A stretch of 31,730 nt of DNA, taken from Treponema sp. UBA937 (GTDB lineage: Bacteria > Spirochaetota > Spirochaetia > Treponematales > Breznakiellaceae). The notes below the pieces were generated by a model. The model made no database searches. It was not told the DNA's origin and saw only the letters and a program-made list of their open reading frames with translations. The stretch lies in contig DBDH01000062.1 in NCBI GenBank assembly GCA_002293455.1, forward strand, positions 17,876-49,605, given 5' to 3'. The number at the start of each line of letters is the position of its first letter. Position 1 is the stretch's first letter. Made by a program: the position numbers and the translations under genes. Below, piece by piece: positions 27,301 to 31,730 of the stretch.

Positions 27301-27515
27301 GCCAATGCTTTTTCTATAGGATCCGTGATGTTCCGCTCTACGTCTTCGGGACCCGCTCCCGACAATGACGTGTACACCGATAAAAATGGCTGTGTCGTAG
27401 ATGGATACAAATCAACCGCAAGATTCGGAATCATGGTGGCGGCGATGCCTAAAGCGAGAGCGTATAAAACTACAATCGTTACCGGCCTTGTTACCGAATA
27501 CTTTGGGATGTTCAT
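24375..27515 (-). CDS. RND multidrug efflux pump, inner-membrane transporter (HAE1/BesB-like)
   Basis: Protein of 1046 residues, full length for an AcrB/HAE1-type proton-drug antiporter. It begins MNIPKYSVTRPVTIVVLY (TM1), with a periplasmic loop containing YPSTTQP and GAGPEDVE, a TM2-TM6 block around 345-495, a second loop, and a TM8-TM12 block ending near 1030. The TM4 motif reads GLGMIVDGSIVILENI, so the relay Asp is D410 while the second Asp of AcrB is Gly411. The TM10 position equivalent to the AcrB Lys is Asn (VVNNGIVLVDY, N939-N940), as seen in many non-proteobacterial homologues. The family pumps drugs, dyes or lipids from membrane/periplasm into a TolC-like channel. It starts 8 nt after the adaptor stop; third gene of the operon. 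Substrate unknown. Confidence 0.95.
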   Translation of the reverse strand: MNIPKYSVTRPVTIVVLYALALGIAATMIPNLAVDLYPSTTQPFLSVYTSLSGAGPEDVERNITDPIEKALASTKGLQNMTSNSGFEFSSVNLSFDYGTDIEQTMSDVQNVLNRMANSLPDGTSTPQVRRFDMDSAPIMRLVVKGNYTPDQLRLFAEDYIQAQIERIDGVAAASVTGGTRQIVKVEVSLNRLNAFGISLNDVSSALRGQSILVSGGSITRGTSEYQILTRQELNDLDEIRRLVVRTVNRSDNSSANVNRSQVVRLEDVAEVSIGYNEDASRVYVDSLSGVYIQVQNENGSNSVRVAQNVRDALDAVNADLPRGISVEVLSDNTSMINATLQEVYSNAFQGAILAMLILFLFLRNIKATLVVGLSMPISIILTLMCMAVFGFTLNLLTMTGLILGLGMIVDGSIVILENIHNYRERGAKPNIATILGSQEMIRAITASTATTLCVFIPLIIYKNDLEMMGQLFSDLIFTVVISLVCSLLVALTLVPALCGPILRLDTRKQKPLKNPMIKKIDNAFETFFKVMESGYKKSLDYCLSHRALILIFVILILIFSVLQYSGMGMNMFIRTRTDDNITINISMPPGSTQDNLEPVLMQLEDIIKSDIEGYTHLIITNRGGSNGASGSIQITLPEPANQIDTPVSIQEKLTPYISQFPGSRIRFRAGRSMSGSSSVDIALTSRDNEALTESADEILNIITQYLPEVEDPEINIVEGSPQLQIEIDRDRAAALGVSLSAISSEIRTSMNGVTAATISQGDELLNVDVMLRPEDRIGLPTLDSISVNSSNGSRVSLANVAKIIENRAPTGIRRENQERRIRISGNIPPGIAATEMQEKLKDVVGHYYIPREGVTVQFLGEAEEIREYNLRFLFIIAVAVFLVFGVMASQFESFVDPLIIFFSIPLLLIGVIWIYKIGNEAMSLFSVVGVIALVGVVVNNGIVLVDYTNTLRARGMLVREACMEAGRHRLRPILMTSLTTILGMVPIAFFPGVGADTIQPIGKTFVGGLTVSSFMTLFVTPVMYSILNSRHDKKKQTAKASFSNNR

Positions 27516-27523
27516 CGTAACGC

Positions 27524-28450
27524 CTACTCTACAATGCGGACCGGCTCTTGATCACTCAAAAAGTTTTGTCCCAAAATAACAAGCCTTTCGCCCGGAGTAA
27601 CGCCCTGGACAACTTCCACCGTATCTTCGCTTTCCAATCCTAAAATGAGTTCCCGCCTTTCCGCGATATGTTGATCATTCACGGTATAACAAATCCATTT
27701 CCCCTCAGTGTTGATTAACGCGCTTCTGGGAATGACCGTAACATCCTCCGACTCTCTTGTAACAAGATATACTGTAGCAAACATCCCCGCTTTAATTCGG
27801 TTGTCCCTTCGGGGAAAACGCAGCCTAATTCTGATTGTCCGGCTTACAGGGTCTAACACAGGACTAACTTCATACACCTCCGCCGTAAATCTTTCACCGG
27901 ACATAGCTTCAAAGGCCGCTTCGGCAGTAAGCCCGGTACGAAGATCGGCCGAAAATCTTTCGGGAACATAGGTCTCCAAAACGATGCTGCTCAAGTCGCC
28001 TATTACAAGAATAACCGATTGAGCCGTTACCGAATCGCCGACGTTTACCGGCGTTGACAACACCGTTCCGGAAATAGCGGCAACGACAGGACTTTTGGAA
28101 TACACTTCTCCGGGGCGGGAAGGGTCCACCAATGCGATGGTCTGTCCGGCGCGGACGGAATCCCCCACTTTAACATACAGGTCTGTCAGTTTGCCCGCTA
28201 CGGTCGGGTTGGCGGAAACTTGAGTCCGTGCCAAAATCTCGCCGTTAACAATAACACTGTTCCGGACATCGCCCATTTCAACCGGCACAACCCGGACCGC
28301 TGTTGCTTCAACAGGAGTCGTTACGATTCTGGACTGCTGTTCTTCAGGATGTAACCTGTTATATACATTAACCGCAATCGCCGCCGCCAGCGCGGCACAG
28401 CAAAGTATCAATATAACCGTAAAGACTGTTCGTCCTTTTATTTTTTTCAT
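27524..28450 (-). CDS. RND periplasmic adaptor (membrane-fusion protein), hairpin-less BesA type
   Basis: Protein of 308 residues. The N-terminal membrane anchor is at about 9-28, followed by a beta-barrel/lipoyl adaptor fold: first lipoyl half about 78-110 (VAGKLTDLYVKVGDSVRAGQ), second half about 120-150 (AAISGTVLSTPVNVGDSV), a barrel domain from about 155 to 230 (PVSRTIRIRLRF, IKAGMFATV), and a membrane-proximal domain to the end. Only about ten residues join the lipoyl halves, so the coiled-coil alpha-hairpin usual in AcrA/HlyD proteins is absent, as known for Borrelia BesA. Start: the ATG at 28450 overlaps the channel-gene stop (ATGA) and has GGAG 8 nt upstream; the in-frame alternative at 28477 lacks one. 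It links pump to channel in the periplasm. Confidence 0.93.
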   Translation of the reverse strand: MKKIKGRTVFTVILILCCAALAAAIAVNVYNRLHPEEQQSRIVTTPVEATAVRVVPVEMGDVRNSVIVNGEILARTQVSANPTVAGKLTDLYVKVGDSVRAGQTIALVDPSRPGEVYSKSPVVAAISGTVLSTPVNVGDSVTAQSVILVIGDLSSIVLETYVPERFSADLRTGLTAEAAFEAMSGERFTAEVYEVSPVLDPVSRTIRIRLRFPRRDNRIKAGMFATVYLVTRESEDVTVIPRSALINTEGKWICYTVNDQHIAERRELILGLESEDTVEVVQGVTPGERLVILGQNFLSDQEPVRIVE

Positions 28451-29739
28451 GAACCGCTCTCCATAAGATCTTCCCAATTGAGATTCAGCGCGCTTGCAAG
28501 ATCAAAAATCATATTTTTATAGCCCGTTTCCTGCACAAGTAATTCCTGCCGGGACTGGAGCAAATCCTTTCGGGCGGTTTCAAGCTCGATAAATTCCACC
28601 GTTCCGTTTTGAAAGCCTTGTTCGGTAAGCGAATAGGTCAATTCGGCAATCTCAATATTCAAGCGGGCAATAACAATGCTTTCCCATGAGTTGTTCAGAT
28701 TCGCCGTCAATGAACGTATTTCGGCGGCGGCATTATTTTCTATATCCCGCAAATCCAGTCTGGCTTTTTCGATGTCCCTCGAAGCGTTCTCTACCCGCTG
28801 ATACGACGCCGACCCCGGAATCCATGAATCGATGGGAATCCCCACGCTCACACCGCCGCTGATCGAATCTGAAAAATTGGTCCATCCGCTGCCGCTCCAT
28901 CCCGCTGATAAACTAATCGACGGAGCCCTGGCATTTATCGTAGTCTGCTTCCGTGTATTATCAAGCATCTCGATTCTGTTCCGCTGGCTTGCAATATCGG
29001 GCCGCTTATAAAGATATTCTGAAATAAGCGTTTCAGAGTTAAGCGCAAGCTGCGTAACATCAAGACTGCCTTCAAAACTCACATCGATATTTTGATCATA
29101 TCCCAGAATTGTGAGAAAATTATTCTTGTTAATATCATACTGACTTTGCGCCCTTACAAGCCCCAGCCTTGCGTTTTCCACGCTCAACTGACTCCGAACC
29201 AAAGCAAGCTGATTAATCAATCCGTTATCAAACGACACCTGATTTTTACGGTACTGCTGTTCGGAAAGACTCAGCACGTCTTCCAAAAGAACAAGATTCT
29301 CCTTTTCGGCGATTAAATTATAGAAGGTTTTTGCGATTTCAGCTTCCAGGCGGCGGCGGATATTTTCATAATTTAAAAGACTCGTTTGATAATTCAGATT
29401 ATTATTTTTCATGAGATAGGGAATGCCGCCGTTAAGATCGAGCGAAAGATTGAGGGACATGCTGTAACTAAACGGACCTTGATTTGACGCAGAATTATTT
29501 TCGGTAAAAAGATTATCGCGGTAATTCAGCCCCGCGCCTGCCCGCATTCCCGGCAGAAACTGAGTCCAATTATTTTTTGACTGCGTCTGGGCCGTTTCAA
29601 TATCGATTAACGTTTGCCGAAGATCGTTGCTTTCCGATTCAGCCCGCTGTATTGCATCATTTAATGTCAGGACCACCGGTTCCGCTGCCGCAAATACCGC
29701 AGAAAAGACCAGAAGAACCGAAAATATGGTATGCTTCAT
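28447..29739 (-). CDS. TolC-family outer-membrane efflux channel (BesC-like)
   Basis: Protein of 430 residues. A signal peptide (MKHTIFSVLLVFSAVFAAA) is followed by VVLTLNDAIQRAESESNDL, the usual start of the OEP/TolC repeat. Two structurally similar halves of long helices with short strand segments follow; typical motifs are a GAGLNYRDN-like strand in the first half and GWSGSGWTNF plus ERVLPG-equivalent helices in the second, ending ALNLNWEDLMESGS. Start: GGGAG lies 7 nt before the ATG at 29739; a TTG at 29763 would add eight unlikely residues. First gene of the channel-adaptor-pump operon and 4-nt overlapped with the adaptor gene. It forms a trimeric outer-membrane/periplasmic tunnel for the RND pump. 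Confidence 0.93.
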   Translation of the reverse strand: MKHTIFSVLLVFSAVFAAAEPVVLTLNDAIQRAESESNDLRQTLIDIETAQTQSKNNWTQFLPGMRAGAGLNYRDNLFTENNSASNQGPFSYSMSLNLSLDLNGGIPYLMKNNNLNYQTSLLNYENIRRRLEAEIAKTFYNLIAEKENLVLLEDVLSLSEQQYRKNQVSFDNGLINQLALVRSQLSVENARLGLVRAQSQYDINKNNFLTILGYDQNIDVSFEGSLDVTQLALNSETLISEYLYKRPDIASQRNRIEMLDNTRKQTTINARAPSISLSAGWSGSGWTNFSDSISGGVSVGIPIDSWIPGSASYQRVENASRDIEKARLDLRDIENNAAAEIRSLTANLNNSWESIVIARLNIEIAELTYSLTEQGFQNGTVEFIELETARKDLLQSRQELLVQETGYKNMIFDLASALNLNWEDLMESGS

Positions 29740-29783
29740 AAGAAGTCTCCCGAAAACACGCAATTTTATACCTATTTAATATT

Positions 29784-29789
29784 ATTATA
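29784..29789 (-). promoter_or_regulatory. Possible -10 element of the efflux operon
   Basis: TATAAT on the minus strand in a very AT-rich 90-bp gap between fic and the channel gene. No good -35 is found at the right spacing. A second TATAAA lies closer to the gene. No terminator was seen after fic, so read-through from fic is also possible. Confidence 0.3.
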
Positions 29790-29829
29790 GAACTAATACT
29801 AAAATATCAGTCTTTCCAATTAGTTACAA

Positions 29830-30918
29830 TCAGATTAACACATAATGCGTGCTTCGCCCCGCTCCCTGAACGGCAAGGAATCCGCGCGCTTCCAAATCTT
29901 TCAACAAGCGGCTTGCGGTATCTTGTGAGATTTTAAACATCTTCGCAGCCTTCCCGGAGCTTACATTTCCTTCAATTCCGTCTATCAAACGATTAATGAT
30001 TTCACGCTGTATTTTGTTTGGAATCTCGGCCGAATGTTTGTGCCAAAACTCAGCTTTGATGAGAACTTTGCCCGCAATTTCGCCGCTGCCGTCAATTGCG
30101 CTTTCAAGGCAATCGAAAAACCAAAGGAGCCACGGCGTTATGTCCAAGCCGCCGGTCGTCGTTTGCTTCAATATATCGTAATAGGCTTTTTTCTCTTTTT
30201 GGATTTGTGCCGACATCGAATAAAAACGCAGACCGGTATTTTCCGCCCGCGCCAGCATCATTTCCGTAATTGTCCGCGCCAAGCGGCCGTTTCCATCGTT
30301 AAAAGGGTGAATGATCACAAACCACAAATGCGCGATTGCGGCCTTTAACAGAGGAATCTCATTGTCATCGGTATTTAACCAATCCAAAAAACCGTTCATT
30401 TGCGCCGGAACCAAAAAATAATCCGGCGCTTCATAATGGACAATCTCTTCATAGCGTTTCGTGGATACAACCTGCATTTCTTTCTCGCGATACGAGGCAA
30501 CATTGATCTTGTGTATCCCGCTGTATCCTGTCGGAAATAAAGAAGCGTGCCAAGCAAACAAACGTTCATGCGTCAGCGGAATTTTGTAATTATTTACCGC
30601 ATCCATCATCGTCTGCACTATTCCGTCAATATGATGCGATTCAGGAACGAACTTTTCAAGATTGATGTTTAAACGCCGCGCCAACGAAGACCGAACCTGT
30701 TCAGAATTGAGAATTTCACCTTCAATCTCGCTGGATTTAGTAATTTCTTCCGTCAAAGCATTCAGCATTGCCTCTTGCTGATCCCCGAATCCAAATTGCC
30801 GCATTTTACCGAGTACTATCCCTTGGTGAAGCGCGATATGTGTTAAACAATTAAAAATTGCGGTTTCATCCCAAATAAACCTTGGATACCCTATTTGCTC
30901 ATGGATATATTTTATCAT
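29830..30918 (-). CDS. Fic-family protein (AMP transferase) with autoinhibitory motif and C-terminal HTH
   Basis: Protein of 362 residues. The N-terminal part (YPRFIWDE near 11-18) resembles the DUF4172 region of this Fic subfamily. The inhibitory helix motif S-x-x-x-E-G is present as SSEIEG (62-67), so it is class II, self-inhibited through Glu66. The Fic catalytic loop is intact, HPFNDGNGR (204-212), with the catalytic His at 204. The C-terminus (about 318-348, VSSGKAAKMFKISQDTASRL) is a winged helix-turn-helix. Known: Fic proteins transfer AMP from ATP to protein hydroxyl groups. Start: the ATG at 30918 with GGAG 9 nt upstream is preferred to a TTG at 30969, which lies inside the operator array. 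The HTH plus dyads over its promoter suggest autoregulation (inference). Target unknown; role could be housekeeping stress control or toxin-like. Confidence 0.9.
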   Translation of the reverse strand: MIKYIHEQIGYPRFIWDETAIFNCLTHIALHQGIVLGKMRQFGFGDQQEAMLNALTEEITKSSEIEGEILNSEQVRSSLARRLNINLEKFVPESHHIDGIVQTMMDAVNNYKIPLTHERLFAWHASLFPTGYSGIHKINVASYREKEMQVVSTKRYEEIVHYEAPDYFLVPAQMNGFLDWLNTDDNEIPLLKAAIAHLWFVIIHPFNDGNGRLARTITEMMLARAENTGLRFYSMSAQIQKEKKAYYDILKQTTTGGLDITPWLLWFFDCLESAIDGSGEIAGKVLIKAEFWHKHSAEIPNKIQREIINRLIDGIEGNVSSGKAAKMFKISQDTASRLLKDLEARGFLAVQGAGRSTHYVLI

Positions 30919-30925
30919 ACTCAAC

Positions 30926-30948
30926 AACTCCGCATTTCTTACGGAGTT
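30926..30948. promoter_or_regulatory. Dyad 1 of fic operator array (covers the fic ribosome site)
   Basis: AACTCCG, 9-nt centre, CGGAGTT. In the transcript the right arm contains the GGAG ribosome site of fic, so the dyad could also fold as an RNA hairpin hiding it. Confidence 0.6.
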
Positions 30949-30957
30949 TATCTTTCC

Positions 30958-30984
30958 TAATCTCCGCAATTTATACGGAGATTA
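30958..30984. promoter_or_regulatory. Dyad 2 of fic operator array (overlaps -10)
   Basis: TAATCTCCG, 9-nt centre, CGGAGATTA; perfect 9-bp arms. It overlaps the TATAAT element and the predicted start of transcription. Confidence 0.7.
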
Positions 30985-31009
30985 TACTATTTTTTCCCCG
31001 CGAAGTCAA
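30981..31009 (-). promoter_or_regulatory. Near-consensus sigma70 promoter of fic
   Basis: Minus strand: TTGACT (31009-31004), 17-bp spacer, TATAAT (30986-30981). The -10 runs directly into the dyad TAATCTCCG...CGGAGATTA, so a protein bound there would block polymerase. Confidence 0.8.
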
Positions 31010-31029
31010 ATATAGTCGTATTTCAAAAC

Positions 31030-31054
31030 AATCTCCGTGTTTTTTGCGGAGATT
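31030..31054. promoter_or_regulatory. Dyad 3 of fic operator array (upstream of -35)
   Basis: AATCTCCG, 9-nt centre, CGGAGATT; perfect 8-bp arms with the same 9-nt centre as dyads 1 and 2. Confidence 0.65.
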
Positions 31055-31063
31055 AATGCATCT

Positions 31064-31105
31064 AATCTCCGTAATATCACAACAATCTCCGCATATTCTG
31101 CGGAT
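31064..31105. promoter_or_regulatory. Half-site and degenerate dyad 4 of fic operator array
   Basis: A lone AATCTCCG at 31064-31071 and another at 31084-31091, followed after 9 nt by CGGAT (31101-31105), a partly decayed right arm. These extend the array to the ssb terminator. Confidence 0.5.
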
Positions 31106-31131
31106 AAAAAAGGCTGCCCGCTAAGGCAGCC
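31105..31131 (-). terminator. Rho-independent terminator of ssb
   Basis: Minus strand: GGCTGCC (31131-31125), 6-nt loop, GGCAGCC (31118-31112), then six T (31111-31106). It lies about 60 nt after the ssb stop and separates ssb from fic. Confidence 0.8.
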
Positions 31132-31193
31132 CCAGAAAAAAGAAACTTGCAAAGATACTGCTTAAAAAATATCCCAACAAGCCAAACGCAACA

Positions 31194-31625
31194 TTATTCC
31201 GCTGTTTCTGCATCCTCCTTTCCGAAAGGAACTTCCGTTTCGGCAGCTATAAAAGTTTCTCCGGCTCCATTTTTTTTGTAAGCATCCGAATCTTTATTGA
31301 AAACCGGTTTAAATTCCACGTGTTCCGCCACAATCATTATTTTTGATTGTGGTTTTCCTTCGGTATCGTTCCACCGTTGTTGTTTCAGCCGGCCCACAAC
31401 CCGGACGCCCCTTCCCTTGGAACCAAAATTGCGGCAACTTTCGGCCAATTTTGACCAGGTTTCCACCTCAAAAAAACTTACCTCCTTTTCCGTTTCAGAA
31501 TCCTGCTTATAAAACCTATTCGACGCAAGGCTGAAAGTACAAACCGATGTGCCTTTGGGCGTAGATCTAAAAACCGGATCCCTGACCAAATTCCCTTCAA
31601 TTAGAATTGAATTAAGATTATTCAT
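31194..31625 (-). CDS. ssb: Single-stranded DNA-binding protein
   Basis: Protein of 143 residues with the SSB OB-fold. It begins MNNLNSILIEGNLVRDPV (the N-IL-IEGNL-RDP signature), then TSVCTFSLASNRFY, FFEVETWSKLAE and GRGVRVVGRLKQQRW, all typical of bacterial SSB. It coats ssDNA in replication, recombination and repair. Start: GGAGG lies 5 nt before the ATG at 31625; a longer frame to 31691 has no ribosome site and adds residues outside the family's usual start. The tail is short and acidic but ends ETEVPFGKEDAETAE, so the usual terminal D-D-I-P-F is represented only by an internal EVPF with nine further residues. No rpsF or rpsR neighbour is visible on the downstream side; the upstream side is outside the window. 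Confidence 0.95.
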   Translation of the reverse strand: MNNLNSILIEGNLVRDPVFRSTPKGTSVCTFSLASNRFYKQDSETEKEVSFFEVETWSKLAESCRNFGSKGRGVRVVGRLKQQRWNDTEGKPQSKIMIVAEHVEFKPVFNKDSDAYKKNGAGETFIAAETEVPFGKEDAETAE

Positions 31626-31710
31626 TGCTTCCTCCATTAAGTTGTACCCTATTAATGGCATTAAAACGATTTTTGCTTTGTAAAAAAGCATAAAAAAAAT
31701 AATAATTAAA

Positions 31711-31730
31711 GAGGCTGTTGCAAAACTCCA
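31711..31730. other. Edge sequence: possible terminator half or insertion-sequence end
   Basis: GAGGCTGTTGCAAAACTCC at the right edge looks like one arm of a longer palindrome. It could be the terminator of the gene upstream of ssb or the terminal repeat of an insertion sequence. The window ends before this can be decided. Confidence 0.25.

Noticed and set aside
31270..31277. A8 tract in the ssb coding strand (and another near 12746 in A1)
   Set aside because: Ordinary for AT-rich codon use (Lys-Lys-Asn); ssb is a likely essential gene and not expected to phase-vary.

Overview
The window reads as spirochaete chromosome, most likely a Treponema-like species. This is inferred from treponemal-style lipoprotein signals, very large paralogous surface-type lipoproteins, and a TolC-adaptor-RND operon in the BesC-BesA-BesB order whose adaptor lacks the alpha-hairpin, as in Borrelia BesA. 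Every supported gene is on the minus strand, so transcription runs from the right end of the window to the left.

From right to left: ssb (31625-31194) with a terminator; a Fic-family AMP-transferase gene (30918-29830) behind a near-consensus promoter and an array of CTCCG/CGGAG dyads; a three-gene RND efflux operon of outer-membrane channel, hairpin-less adaptor and pump (29739-24375); and a 579-bp non-coding spacer with structured repeats, a terminator and a promoter. After that comes a run of giant genes that fills the rest of the window (23789 to the left edge).

The giant locus is the main interest. Its first gene encodes a secreted protein of about 1789 residues: roughly 14 Ig-like repeats followed by a C-terminal beta-barrel-like domain ending in Phe. 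Four giant lipoproteins of two subfamilies follow in alternating order: B1 (1594 aa), A1 (1749 aa), B2 (1964 aa) and A2 (727 codons visible, running off the window). All four begin with a lipobox and a shared Cys-Glu-x-x-x-Gly-x-Gly tag. The three complete ones also share SwmB-like repeats, a PVIRVNR-type segment and a C-terminal GFP/WISWE-type module.

In front of B2 lies a decayed copy of the 3' end of the barrel gene. The locus is therefore best explained as a tandem duplication of a three-gene cassette, barrel-B-A, whose second barrel copy was lost. An 81-bp stretch is still identical between the copies, 10,304 bp apart in direct orientation. A1 carries a run of nine G in its coding strand just before the conserved C-terminal module, placed so that a one-base slip would truncate the protein.

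My reading is that this is a co-transcribed, possibly variable surface system: an outer-membrane-anchored Ig-repeat protein plus partner giant lipoproteins. No function, ligand or surface location can be read directly from the sequence.
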